Source: Bradyrhizobium monzae (lineage in GTDB: Bacteria; Pseudomonadota; Alphaproteobacteria; Rhizobiales; Xanthobacteraceae). From it: a stretch of 64,000 nt of DNA. Location: assembly GCF_021458635.1 (NCBI RefSeq), contig NZ_JAIRDQ010000002.1, positions 124,001-188,000 on the forward strand, in the 5' to 3' direction. The position numbers and the translations under genes were made by a program. Within the stretch, counting starts at the first letter, position 1, and every line of letters starts with the position of its first letter. Below, one piece after another: positions 24,087 to 32,378 of the stretch. The notes below the pieces were generated by a model, which saw nothing but the letters and a program-made list of their open reading frames with translations, did no database searches and had not been told where the DNA came from.

Positions 24087-25934
24087 ATGATAGCGCAACC
24101 GTCGCCCGCCTCCGCCTGGACCCGCTCGAAGCCGCCGCTGCTGCGGTTTCTCGACACATGCCTGAATGAATTCTCCGCGGAGACCTCGGGCGAGGTCGCG
24201 GACTATATTCCCGAATTGAGCAAAGCCGATCCTGCCTATTTTGGCATCAGCCTCGCGACGCTCGACGGCCATGTCTACGAGGTCGGCGACAGCCGGGTGC
24301 CCTTCACGATCCAGTCGATGTCGAAGCCGTTCGTGTTCGCGCTGGCGCTGGATCTTTTGGGTGCGGGCACGGTCGAGAGCGCGATCGGCGTCGAGCCGTC
24401 GGGCGATCCCTTCAACTCGATCCGGCTCAACTCCGAAAACCATCCGTTCAATCCGATGGTCAATGCCGGCGCGATCGCGTGCACCGGGCTGATCCATGCG
24501 AGCAAGGGCGCCGACGCCTTCGAGCAGATCCGGCTCGCGCTCAGCCGCTTTGCCGGGCGCGACCTCGCCGTCGACGAAGCGGTCTACGCGTCCGAAAGTC
24601 AGACCGGCGACCGCAACCGCGCCATCGGCTATCTGCTCAAGACCAATGCGGTGATCTCGGACAACGTCGCCGGCGTGCTCGACGTCTATTTCCGGCAGTG
24701 CGCCGTGCTGGTCACCGCGCGCGACATCGCGATCATGGCGGCGACGCTCGCCAATCGCGGCGTCAATCCGGTCACGGGCGAACAGGTGCTGACGCCGTAT
24801 GCGATCTCGCGCACGCTCTCGGTCATGACATCGTCAGGCATGTACGACTATGCCGGCGAGTGGATTTACCGCATCGGCATCCCCGCCAAGAGCGGCGTCG
24901 GCGGCGGCATTCTGGCGGCGCTTCCCGCCCGCCTCGGGCTCGGCAGCTATTCGCCAAAGCTCGACAAGCACGGCAACAGCGTGCGCGGCATCAAGGTCTG
25001 CGAGGCGCTCTCGTCGCATTACGACCTGCACATGCTCAACCGCAGCGACGACGCCCGCAATGCGGTGATCGCCGACTACGACATCGGCAAGAGCCCGTCA
25101 CGCCGCGTCCGGCGTCAGCAGGAACGCGACATCCTCGCTGCGCACGAAGAGGAGGTGCGGGTCATCGAGTTGGTCGGCACACTGTCGCTCTCGGCGGTCG
25201 ACTATGTCTCGCGCCGACTGGCGGAGCGGCCGCGGCCGCAATTCGTGATTTTCGACTTGCACCGTGTAACTTCCACGACGCGAGCCGGCGCCCGGCTGAT
25301 CGCGGAGTCTTTCGAGGACCTCGCCGCACTCAACGTCACGGTGGTGATCTCCGGCGTCAGGCGCGCATCCAAGGAATGGAATACTTTGCGGGAATGGACC
25401 GCGGAGCTGAAGAACGTCCGCGACTTCTACTTGCTCGATACCGCGATCGAATGGGCGGAAGACCAGATCGTCTACCGCTATGGCGGCTCGATCGATTTTC
25501 ACGAGACGACCGAGCTGTCGGAACAGCCGCTGCTCGACGGGCTGAGCACTGAGGAGCTGACGGATCTCGCCTCGATCTGCACGATCAAAACCTATCAGTC
25601 GGGCGCGAAGATCCTCACGACAGGCGATGCTGCGGACGCGCTGTTCTTCCTGCGCAGCGGCGCCGTGCACGTCACCCTGCCCGACGGCGTCAGGCTGGCG
25701 ACGCTCACCGCCGGCATGGCCTTTGGCGAGATGGCGCTGATCGAGACCGCCCGCTCCGCCGACGTGTTCGCGGACATGGCGGCGACCGCATTCGAAGTGC
25801 CGCTCAGGGATTTCGAGCGTTTTCGCAGGCAGCATCCGCGCGCCTCCGAGCGCATCATGCGCAACCTGGCGCAGCTCCTGGCCGATCGCCTGATCGTGGC
25901 CAACACCAAGGTCGATATCCTGACGTCGACGTAA
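24087..25934 (+). CDS. glsA: Glutaminase fused to STAS and cyclic-nucleotide-binding domains
   Basis: This is a 615-residue three-domain protein. Residues 1-310 are a serine-dependent glutaminase (S77-M-S-K80 in FTIQSMSKPF, NPMVNAGAIA, SGVGGGILAALP), converting glutamine to glutamate and ammonia. About 335-430 is a STAS domain (VIELVGTLSLSAVDYV, VIFDLHRVTSTTRAGARLI), and about 475-605 a CRP-type cNMP cassette (SGAKILTTGDAADALFFLRSG, FGEMALIETARSADVFA). The start at 24087 follows AAGGGAGG. Most bacterial glutaminases are about 310 residues, so the two extra modules imply regulation by a nucleotide or a partner; what they sense is unknown. Confidence 0.92.
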   Translation: MIAQPSPASAWTRSKPPLLRFLDTCLNEFSAETSGEVADYIPELSKADPAYFGISLATLDGHVYEVGDSRVPFTIQSMSKPFVFALALDLLGAGTVESAIGVEPSGDPFNSIRLNSENHPFNPMVNAGAIACTGLIHASKGADAFEQIRLALSRFAGRDLAVDEAVYASESQTGDRNRAIGYLLKTNAVISDNVAGVLDVYFRQCAVLVTARDIAIMAATLANRGVNPVTGEQVLTPYAISRTLSVMTSSGMYDYAGEWIYRIGIPAKSGVGGGILAALPARLGLGSYSPKLDKHGNSVRGIKVCEALSSHYDLHMLNRSDDARNAVIADYDIGKSPSRRVRRQQERDILAAHEEEVRVIELVGTLSLSAVDYVSRRLAERPRPQFVIFDLHRVTSTTRAGARLIAESFEDLAALNVTVVISGVRRASKEWNTLREWTAELKNVRDFYLLDTAIEWAEDQIVYRYGGSIDFHETTELSEQPLLDGLSTEELTDLASICTIKTYQSGAKILTTGDAADALFFLRSGAVHVTLPDGVRLATLTAGMAFGEMALIETARSADVFADMAATAFEVPLRDFERFRRQHPRASERIMRNLAQLLADRLIVANTKVDILTST

Positions 25935-25945
25935 GCTGAGCTTAC
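25931..25945. terminator. Palindrome spanning two convergent stop codons
   Basis: GTAAGCTGAGCTTAC contains the glsA stop (TAA, 25932-25934) and the stop of the convergent MazG-like gene. It can form a 6-bp stem with a 3-nt loop on either transcript. A weak bidirectional termination role is possible. Confidence 0.4.
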
Positions 25946-26244
25946 CGGCTCGCCGCCTCGCTGAGCCGCCGCTTGATCTTGGCGGCGCTTGCCTTGAGCA
26001 ATTCGGACGGCTGCTGGCCCGTCGCGGCGCACAGGCAGGCCCAGTAGTAGATGACATCGCCAAGCTCGTCGACGAGGCCCGCCTTGTCGAGCCAGTCGTC
26101 GCGCAGCAGCTTCTTGATGTGATCGGCGACCTCGCCGGATTCACCGGCGAGACCGAGCCCGAGATAGGACAGCCGCTCGTTCGAGGGATGCTCATCGACT
26201 TTCGCAACGGTTGCGGCCCAGGCCGCATATTCATCGATCGTCAT
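25942..26244 (-). CDS. MazG-like nucleotide pyrophosphohydrolase
   Basis: This is a 100-residue all-alpha NTP-PPase. The metal-binding ExxE...ExxD pattern is complete: E35 and E38 in GLAGESGEVADH, E60 and D63 in DELGDVIYYWA. Members hydrolyse (d)NTPs or modified nucleotides to NMP and PPi, usually as housecleaning enzymes. The ATG at 26244 is chosen over one five codons upstream because the domain begins directly at MTIDEYAAW. It lies 28 bp downstream of the CMD-family gene, probably in one transcript. Confidence 0.85.
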   Translation of the reverse strand: MTIDEYAAWAATVAKVDEHPSNERLSYLGLGLAGESGEVADHIKKLLRDDWLDKAGLVDELGDVIYYWACLCAATGQQPSELLKASAAKIKRRLSEAASR

Positions 26245-26272
26245 GATCTTCCCTCGCAAGCCGGGCTTTGGA

Positions 26273-26800
26273 TCAGTCTACCACTTCCGTGACAGGCTGG
26301 AGATCGATCTCGAACGTCTCCAGGAACTTTGACGTCATGACGTAGAAGCCGACCGAGAGCTGCAGCTCGACCAGTGCCGCCGGCGTCAATTTGGCGGCAA
26401 TCGCCTTGAAGGTCGCATCCGTCGGCTTCTTCAGCTTCACGATCTCGTCGGTGAAGGCGAGCGCGGCACGCTGGGTCTCGTCGAAACAGGTCGCAGCCTG
26501 CCAGTTTTCCAGCGCCTCGTTCTGCGCGTCGGTGACGCCGACGTTCTTGCCGATGCGCCTGTGCGCGACGATCTCGTACGGCGCCTCGCACAGAATGCCG
26601 GTGCGCGTAATCGCGAGCTCGCGGACAACAGGATCGAGCTCGCCCTTGTGGCGGATGGCGCCGCCGAGGCGGCAGTACTGTTCGAAATAACTCGGCGAAT
26701 GCGACATCATGCGGAAGATGTTGGCGTTGCGGTTCTTGTCGAGAATTTCGCGGGTGCGGTCGGATGCCTTGGACGGATCGCTGTAGTCGATGCGGGCCAT
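26273..26800 (-). CDS. Carboxymuconolactone decarboxylase family protein
   Basis: This 175-residue helical protein has the AhpD/CMD core RELAITRTGILCEAPYEIVAHRRIG. Only one Cys of the redox CxxC of AhpD is present, so a peroxidase role is unlikely; it resembles the non-redox CMD proteins found beside aromatic and acyl catabolic genes. The second half (AALAFTDEIVKLKKPTDATF, ALVELQLSVGFYVM) is the usual repeat helix pair. The function is unknown. Confidence 0.83.
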   Translation of the reverse strand: MARIDYSDPSKASDRTREILDKNRNANIFRMMSHSPSYFEQYCRLGGAIRHKGELDPVVRELAITRTGILCEAPYEIVAHRRIGKNVGVTDAQNEALENWQAATCFDETQRAALAFTDEIVKLKKPTDATFKAIAAKLTPAALVELQLSVGFYVMTSKFLETFEIDLQPVTEVVD

Positions 26801-26959
26801 GATTTACCTTGAGTTTTCTTGGAGTTTTTCCTGAGGCTTTTGATTCTTTTTGTCGGTACCGGAACAAGTTCCCAAAAAACTCTATTCTTGCAGTGACGCA
26901 GGAGCAACATTATCGAGTCAAAATGCCGCCGCATTGCTGATCGACCTTGGTACAGTCGA

Positions 26960-26993
26960 TATTCGCCGCGTGGGGACTTGATCGCGGCGAATA
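26960..26993. repeat. Perfect 11-bp inverted repeat in an intergenic region
   Basis: TATTCGCCGCG (26960-26970) and CGCGGCGAATA (26983-26993) flank a 12-nt loop. A smaller ACTCG/CGAGT stem follows. It lies in the 283-bp gap between the CMD gene and a 33-codon membrane peptide gene; apart from these stems I see nothing else in the gap. A leader hairpin or small RNA is possible. Confidence 0.45.
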
Positions 26994-27083
26994 CTCGAAG
27001 TGGGGTGTTCCGAGTAAAATAATTGGCCGTCTTGCGCTCACCACGCAACGATGAGTCACGCCCAAGTCTAGGGAGAAAACGGA

Positions 27084-27185
27084 ATGAAGGAAGCCACCAA
27101 GGGGGCGGCCTCGGAAGCGCTCGCGCATATGCTGGCGGTGATGGCGATGCTCGTCATCGCCAGCATATTATTCTACGGGCGTTGA
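27084..27185 (+). CDS. 33-residue single-pass membrane peptide
   Basis: The ATG at 27084 has a GGGAG ribosome-binding site 8 nt upstream. The product starts with a polar, slightly basic segment (MKEATKGAASEALAH), continues with a hydrophobic span (MLAVMAMLVIASILFY) and ends in GR. This layout fits a small inner-membrane peptide with its N-terminus in the cytosol. No family is recognised. It is flanked by a hairpin upstream and a palindromic repeat downstream and is not in an operon with either neighbour. Confidence 0.6.
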   Translation: MKEATKGAASEALAHMLAVMAMLVIASILFYGR

Positions 27186-27212
27186 GTAGAGTTTCAGAGT
27201 TTCCAGAGTTTT

Positions 27213-27295
27213 CGTCATTCCGGGGTGGCTCTCGCACAGGCCAGGCCCAGAATACCCGTTCCAGGCTCGGTCCCTTGGACCGCCCCCGAATGACG
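27213..27295. repeat. Palindromic intergenic repeat with CGTCATTCCGGGG / CCCCCGAATGACG ends
   Basis: The outer arms are complementary, and the middle holds GGCTCGGTCC/GGACCG pairing. The element separates the small membrane peptide from the convergent DUF35 gene. It is distinct from family A though similar in style. Confidence 0.65.
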
Positions 27296-27303
27296 GAATC
27301 CCG

Positions 27304-27663
27304 TTACGCTTCCTTCGTGAAGAACGGCACGAGCTTCCCGGCAAACGGCTTGAAGCCAGCCGTGACCGCATCGCCGATGGCAAGCCCGTTGTCGCCATGG
27401 GCCATCATGCGAAACCCCTCGGCACAATCGACCAGCAGGATGTTGTACGGTACGTGCGCACGCGTCTCCGGCGTAGCCGCGCGGCAGACCAGCGAGGTCG
27501 CATAGACCCTGCCCTTGCCGCTGGCCCGCGCCTCGCGCGGGTCGGCGGTTCCGCACGCCGCGCAGAAGGCGCGGTGGAAATACTGCACATGGCCGCATGC
27601 CGCACAGGTCTGGTACGTGATCGCCTGCTCGCCCTTGGTCCAGTCCGCCAGACGTTCGCTCAT
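27304..27663 (-). CDS. DUF35 / Zn-ribbon OB-fold acyl-CoA-associated protein
   Basis: This is a 119-residue protein with an N-terminal rubredoxin-like zinc ribbon (CAACGHVQYFHRAFCAACG) and a C-terminal OB fold (GKGRVYATSLV, GDAVTAGFKPF). Such proteins partner thiolase-like subunits and bind the CoA moiety. The start at 27663 overlaps the stop of the thiolase-like gene by 4 bp, supporting a two-subunit complex. The longer upstream frame is antisense noise inside the neighbouring gene. Confidence 0.88.
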   Translation of the reverse strand: MSERLADWTKGEQAITYQTCAACGHVQYFHRAFCAACGTADPREARASGKGRVYATSLVCRAATPETRAHVPYNILLVDCAEGFRMMAHGDNGLAIGDAVTAGFKPFAGKLVPFFTKEA

Positions 27664-28796
27664 CGCACCCGCTCCAGAAACATGCTGACGTGGGACGACA
27701 GCACGCCGCCGTCGCCGTGCAGCAGCGCGATGGACGCCTCGCGCACCTGGCGATTGGCCGCCCGCCCCGTCATCTGCAAATGCGCTTCGACCAGATGCGC
27801 CATGGCGCCGCCGACGCCGCAATGGCCGTAACTGAGCAGGCCGCCATGGGTGTTGAGCGGCATCGCGCCGTCGCGGCCAAAATGGCCTGAGCGCACGCGC
27901 GCCGCCGCCTCGCCGCGGCCGGCAAGGCCGAGGTCTTCCAGCAGCATGGCGAGCGTGATGGTAAAGCTGTCGTAGATCGCGGCGTTGCGCACGTCGGAGA
28001 TCGCCAAGCCCGTGGCATCCTTGGCGCGCGCGATCGATATCTCAGCACCGAGTTCGCTCAAGCCGGGCGCGGCCGTGACGTGCTGATGGGTATGCGTCTG
28101 CGCGCAGCCGCGGATGCGCACACCGGCATCGCCAGTCCGCTCGCGGCTGATGACGAGGGCGGCGCCGCCATCGGACACCGGGCAGCAGTCGAGCAGCTTG
28201 AGCGGCAGCGCCACCGGCTTCGAGGCCATGACGTCGGAGACCGTGATGGGATCGTGGAATTGCGCGCCGGGATGGGTGCAGGCATGCGCGCGCATCAGCA
28301 CGGCGAATTCGGCGAGATCCTCCTCGGTCACGCCGTATTCGTGCATGTAGCGCGTGGCGACGAGACCGTAATAGGCGGGAATGGTTGGACCCAGCGGCAC
28401 CTCGTAGTCGGGATGCCCGACCTGCGCCAGCGCCTGGATCGAGGCGTCGCGGCTCTGCCCGGTCAGGCGATTCTCGCCGGCGACCACGAGCACGTTGCGG
28501 CACACGCCGGATATGACGAGGTGGTGCGCGAGCATGGTCATCGCAAGGCCGGTGGCGCCGCCGACCTGGACGGCGTGGGCATAAGACGGGCGGATGCCAA
28601 AATGTTCGGCGAACACGGTCGCCAGCATGATGTGCGGCGAGACGGTCGAGTAGCCGCAGAGGATGCCGTCGATGTCGGCCCGCTTCAGCCCGGCATCGTC
28701 GAGCGCGGCTTGCGCGGCCTTGCTCATCAGGTCGAGCGAGGATGAGCCTTCGTGCTTGCCGTAAGACGTGAGGCCGACGCCGGTGATGAAGCTCAT
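27660..28796 (-). CDS. Thiolase-like protein lacking the catalytic cysteine
   Basis: This is a 378-residue thiolase-fold protein (SCP-x/lipid-transfer group). The nucleophile loop reads HAVQVGGATGLA, so the position of the usual Cys is Gly80; the downstream HG motif SYGHCGVGG is kept. The start at 28796 follows GAGGG. Cys-less thiolase homologues paired with DUF35 proteins, such as the Ltp2-ChsH2 type, act as retro-aldolases rather than thiolases, which is a plausible reaction here. The gene lies 10 bp downstream of the CaiB gene. The substrate is unknown. Confidence 0.88.
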   Translation of the reverse strand: MSFITGVGLTSYGKHEGSSSLDLMSKAAQAALDDAGLKRADIDGILCGYSTVSPHIMLATVFAEHFGIRPSYAHAVQVGGATGLAMTMLAHHLVISGVCRNVLVVAGENRLTGQSRDASIQALAQVGHPDYEVPLGPTIPAYYGLVATRYMHEYGVTEEDLAEFAVLMRAHACTHPGAQFHDPITVSDVMASKPVALPLKLLDCCPVSDGGAALVISRERTGDAGVRIRGCAQTHTHQHVTAAPGLSELGAEISIARAKDATGLAISDVRNAAIYDSFTITLAMLLEDLGLAGRGEAAARVRSGHFGRDGAMPLNTHGGLLSYGHCGVGGAMAHLVEAHLQMTGRAANRQVREASIALLHGDGGVLSSHVSMFLERVR

Positions 28797-28806
28797 GATG
28801 CCCTCC

Positions 28807-30006
28807 CTACTCCGGCGCCGGGCGTGTGACGCCATCGCGGACCATGGCGGCGATCTCATCGGTGGAGTAGCCGATCTCGCGCAAAATCTCCGCGCCGTGC
28901 TCGTTGAGGCGTGGCGCCAGTCGGACCGGCTCAGCCTCGGTTTCCGACCAGCTCGCCGTGACCTTCATGCTGCGGATCGGGCCCTCGGTCGGATGGTTGA
29001 CGACCGGGAAGAAGCCTGTCGCCTCCAGATGCTCGTCGTGCAGGATCGACGCAAGGTCGTGCATCGGCATCACGGGCACGTCGGCCTTGGTCAGCAAGTC
29101 GATCCACGCGGCCGTGGTGCGTGTCTCGAAGATGCGCGCGAGTTCGGCATAGACGACGTCGATATTGGCGGCGCGACCGGCAAAGGTCGCGAATTTGGGA
29201 TCGGCGCGCAGATCGTCGCGGCCTGTCGCCTTGAAGAAGTTCTCCCACTGCTTGTCGTTGTAGACGATGACGCTGAGATAGCCGTCCGAGGTCTTGTACG
29301 GCCTGCGGTCGCGCGAGAGATGGCGGGCATAGCCGCCCTTGTCGAGCGGCGGCTCGTAGGTGAGCCCGCCCATGTGGTCGCCCATGACGAAGCCGGCCAT
29401 GGTCTCGAACATCGGGATGTCGACGCGCTGGCCGCGGCCGGTGCGGTCGCGGTGCACGAGGCTGGCGCAGATCGCGCCGACCGCCGTGAGGCCAACGATA
29501 CGATCGACCAGCGCGTTCGGCACGTAGCGCGGCACGCCGTCGCCGGTCTGCGCCATCAAGGCGGGGAGCGCGGTCGCGCCCTGGATCAGATCATCATAGG
29601 CGGGTTTTGCCGCATAGGGCCCGTCCTGACCAAAGCCGAACACGCCGGCATAGACGAGGCGCGGGTTGACTGCCGAGACGACGTCATAGCCGAGCTGAAG
29701 CCGCGCCATCGCCTGCGGACGGACGTTGTAAACGAGGACGTCGGCGTCCTTCAGCAGCCGAAGCACGGCCTCTCGGCCCGACGGATTCTTCAGGTCGAGA
29801 CAGATCGAGCGCTTGCTGCGGTTGGTGTTGAGGAACACCGGACCCATGCCCGTATGCCGCATCGGGCCGATGAGGCGGGTGACGTCGCCGTCGAGCGATT
29901 CCACCTTGATCACGTCGGCACCGTAGTCGCCGAGCATCTGGGTCGCATAAGGCCCCATCAGCACGGTGGTCATGTCGACGACCTTGATGCCCTTCAGCGG
30001 CCCCAT
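28807..30006 (-). CDS. CaiB/BaiF family (class III) CoA-transferase
   Basis: This 399-residue protein opens with GPLKGIKVVDMTTVLMGPYATQMLGDYGADVIKVE, the standard class-III start, and has NRSKRSICLDLKNPSGR and GQRVDIPMFETMAGF. The family moves CoA between carboxylic acids through an aspartyl-CoA thioester. It is first in a three-gene set with the thiolase-like and DUF35 genes. It probably activates the acid that they then cleave; the acid is not identifiable. Confidence 0.9.
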   Translation of the reverse strand: MGPLKGIKVVDMTTVLMGPYATQMLGDYGADVIKVESLDGDVTRLIGPMRHTGMGPVFLNTNRSKRSICLDLKNPSGREAVLRLLKDADVLVYNVRPQAMARLQLGYDVVSAVNPRLVYAGVFGFGQDGPYAAKPAYDDLIQGATALPALMAQTGDGVPRYVPNALVDRIVGLTAVGAICASLVHRDRTGRGQRVDIPMFETMAGFVMGDHMGGLTYEPPLDKGGYARHLSRDRRPYKTSDGYLSVIVYNDKQWENFFKATGRDDLRADPKFATFAGRAANIDVVYAELARIFETRTTAAWIDLLTKADVPVMPMHDLASILHDEHLEATGFFPVVNHPTEGPIRSMKVTASWSETEAEPVRLAPRLNEHGAEILREIGYSTDEIAAMVRDGVTRPAPE

Positions 30007-30124
30007 TCGTTCGCTCCCGATTGCGCGGGCTCTCGATGCGGCCCCGCGATTTCGGTCCAGCTAAGGGCAGCAGCACCGCACGCGCAAGGGCGGCCGGGGT
30101 ATGGCCGCATGCGCGATGCGGCCG

Positions 30125-30331
30125 CTATTTCTTCTGGCGGGATTCGCGGACCTTGAGGAGACGATCGAGCTCGTCGTTCTGCTGGTTGATGCGGTCGGCA
30201 ATCCGCGACTCGTTCTGCTCGCCCGAGGCGGCCGCGGCCTGCTCGATCAGCTGGCGGATATTGTCCTCGAGGATCGCGATGCGATCGTTGAGGGCGTCCA
30301 GTGACAGTGACGATTCGTAATTATTGCTCAT
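30125..30331 (-). CDS. Small coiled-coil hypothetical protein
   Basis: This is a 68-residue, strongly charged protein with heptad-like spacing through most of its length (LNDRIAILEDNIRQLIEQ, RINQQNDELDRLLKVRE) and a Lys-rich end. It has a SlyX-like appearance but no clear family. It is a single gene between the CaiB and thiolase genes, followed by its own upstream repeat. The codon pattern is consistent with a real gene, but the function is unknown. Confidence 0.65.
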   Translation of the reverse strand: MSNNYESSLSLDALNDRIAILEDNIRQLIEQAAAASGEQNESRIADRINQQNDELDRLLKVRESRQKK

Positions 30332-30361
30332 GATATAGGTCTCGCAAATCGATCAGGAGCC

Positions 30362-30446
30362 GTAGGGTGGGCAAAGCGTAGCGTGCCCACCATGATCTAG
30401 CGCAAAGATGGTGGGCACGACGCTCGCGCGCCTTTGCCCACCCTAC
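30362..30446. repeat. Palindromic repeat, family B, long copy
   Basis: GTAGGGTGGGCAAAG at one end and CTTTGCCCACCCTAC at the other, with an inner GTGCCCACCAT/ATGGTGGGCAC pair, give a long cruciform. It is related to 8301-8332 and lies 10 bp past the thiolase stop, so it may terminate that transcript. Confidence 0.8.
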
Positions 30447-30456
30447 AGGACTGAGC

Positions 30457-31626
30457 TTACTTCAGCGGCTCCAGCACCGACACGTAATTGGCAACGGCCG
30501 CGCCACCCATGTTGAAGATGCCGCCCAGCTTGGCGTTCTTGAGCTGCATGCCCTCGGGCGCTTGTCCCGCGAGCTGCATCGCGGTCATCACGTGCATGGA
30601 GACGCCGGTGGCACCGATCGGGTGGCCCTTGGCCTTCAGACCGCCGGACGGATTGACCGGCAGCTTGCCGTCCTTGAGCGTCCAGCCTTCCTTGATGGCA
30701 CGGGCGCCCTGCCCCTTCGGCGTCAGGCCCATCGCTTCGTACTCGATCAGTTCGGCGACGGTGAAGCAGTCATGGGTCTCGACGAAGGAGAGATCGGAAA
30801 GCAGCACGCCCGCCTGCTCCAGCGCGCGCTGCCAGGCGATGGTGCAGCCCTCGAACTGAAGGATGTCGCGCTTGGACATCGGCAGGAAGTCCTGCGCGTG
30901 CGCGGTGGCGCGGAAGCCGATCGACTTGCCCATGCCCTTCGCGGTTTCCGCATCAGCCAGCACCAGAGCCGCCGCGCCGTCGGAGACCAGCGAGCAGTCG
31001 GTGCGCTTCAAGGGGCCCGCGACATACGGGTTCTTCTCGCTCTCGGCGCGGCAGAAGTCGAAGCCAAAATCCTTGCGCATCTGGGCGAAGGGATTGGCGA
31101 CGCCGTTCTTGTGGTTCTTGGCCGCGATCAGCGCCAGCGCATCGGACTGGTCGCCGTATTTCTGGAAATAGGAGCTGGCGATCTTGCCGAACACGCCGGC
31201 GAAGCCGCCGACGGTGTCGCCGTCCTCAGGCAGGTAGGACGCCTTGAGCAGGTTCTTGCCAATCTCGGGCCCCGGGGTGCGGGTCATCTGCTCGACGCCG
31301 ACGACCAGCACGATCCTGGCCGCACCCGCGGCGATCGCGCGCAGGCCCTGGTGCACGGCGGCCGATCCCGTCGCGCAGGCGTTCTCGACGCGGGTCGCCG
31401 GCTTGAAGCGCAGCTTCGGGTCGGCCTGAAGCACCAGCGAGGCGGTAAAATCCTGCGCCGAGAAGCCGGCGTTGAAATGGCCGAGCACGATCTCGTCGAC
31501 GTCGGAGGCCGAAATGCCGGCATCAGCCATCGCCTCATTGGCGACGCGCGTGACGAGGCTCTCGACGGTTTCGGTGTCGAACTTGCCGAACGGCGTATGC
31601 GCCCATCCGACGATGCTGGCGGTCAT
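30457..31626 (-). CDS. Thiolase family protein (acetyl-CoA acetyltransferase-like)
   Basis: This is a 389-residue thiolase with an intact nucleophile C84 in RVENACATGSAAV, and the later NPSGGLKAKGHPIGATGVSMH carrying the active-site His. The divergent C-terminal part places it in the SCP-2/PaaJ-like group rather than biosynthetic thiolases. It would cleave a 3-ketoacyl-CoA. It is downstream of the sugar-acid gene block by only 60 bp, but its chemistry fits the acyl-CoA genes on its other side. Confidence 0.88.
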   Translation of the reverse strand: MTASIVGWAHTPFGKFDTETVESLVTRVANEAMADAGISASDVDEIVLGHFNAGFSAQDFTASLVLQADPKLRFKPATRVENACATGSAAVHQGLRAIAAGAARIVLVVGVEQMTRTPGPEIGKNLLKASYLPEDGDTVGGFAGVFGKIASSYFQKYGDQSDALALIAAKNHKNGVANPFAQMRKDFGFDFCRAESEKNPYVAGPLKRTDCSLVSDGAAALVLADAETAKGMGKSIGFRATAHAQDFLPMSKRDILQFEGCTIAWQRALEQAGVLLSDLSFVETHDCFTVAELIEYEAMGLTPKGQGARAIKEGWTLKDGKLPVNPSGGLKAKGHPIGATGVSMHVMTAMQLAGQAPEGMQLKNAKLGGIFNMGGAAVANYVSVLEPLK

Positions 31627-31686
31627 GGTCTTTTCTCCCTGGCGGTCTCTTGCTGACCTAAGTCTTAGCCCAGTGATGGCAAGACT

Positions 31687-32337
31687 TCACGCAGGTTTAA
31701 GGGCCTGGAGGGTGCGCTGGCAGATGGCAGTTATGCCGGCCCAGTTCCCGGCCTTGATCTCCGCCATCGGGCATAGCCAGGAACCGCCGACCGCGACCAC
31801 GTTGGGCTCGGCAAGCCAGGTCGCCGCATTGGCCTCGCCGACCCCGCCGGTCGGGCAGAACCGCACGTTCGGGAACGGCCCGCCCAGCGCGCGCAGGCCC
31901 TTGATGCCGCCGGCCTGCTCGGCCGGGAAGAATTTTGCGACGTCGAAGCCGTGGGACAGCGCCAGCATCAGCTCGGACGCCGTGGCAATGCCCGGCGCAA
32001 ACGGCAAGGAGCTGTGCGCGGCTGCCTTGAGGAGATCGGGGGTCAGGCCCGGGCTGATGCCAAACGCGACGCCCAGCTTCTCGACACGGGTAAAGTCGGC
32101 GGGATCGAGAATCGTGCCGATGCCGACGACCGCCTCGGGGACTTCGGCCATCATCGCCCTCGCTGCCTCGATCGCAACCGGGGTGCGCATGGTCACCTCC
32201 AGCGTGCGGACGCCACCGGCAACCAGCGCACGCGCCAGCGGCACGGCATCCTGGATCCGCTCGATGGTGAGGACCGGAATGACGGTCGCCGCCTTGAACA
32301 GCGCGACCAGGTGGTTCTGTTGAGCAGTCGTGGTCAT
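31687..32337 (-). CDS. eda: 2-keto-3-deoxy-6-phosphogluconate aldolase
   Basis: This 216-residue class-I aldolase splits KDPG into pyruvate and glyceraldehyde-3-phosphate. E47 (TLEVTMRT) and the Schiff-base lysine K135 (DVAKFFPAE) align with E45 and K133 of the E. coli enzyme, and CPTGGV forms the phosphate site. The start at 32337 gives the normal N-terminus; the upstream extension is repeat sequence. It follows the KDG kinase gene by 28 bp and uses that enzyme's product. Confidence 0.93.
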   Translation of the reverse strand: MTTTAQQNHLVALFKAATVIPVLTIERIQDAVPLARALVAGGVRTLEVTMRTPVAIEAARAMMAEVPEAVVGIGTILDPADFTRVEKLGVAFGISPGLTPDLLKAAAHSSLPFAPGIATASELMLALSHGFDVAKFFPAEQAGGIKGLRALGGPFPNVRFCPTGGVGEANAATWLAEPNVVAVGGSWLCPMAEIKAGNWAGITAICQRTLQALKPA

Positions 32338-32348
32338 CTTGGCTTTCG

Positions 32349-32378
32349 TTTCACTTGGTCGCTTTTCACTTGGTCGCT
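32349..32378. repeat. 15-bp tandem duplication at the kdgK stop codon
   Basis: TTTCACTTGGTCGCT occurs twice back to back. The kdgK stop lies in the second unit; the first unit supplies a second in-frame-looking ATK-stop just beyond it. It is a recent slippage duplication between kdgK and eda. Confidence 0.8.
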
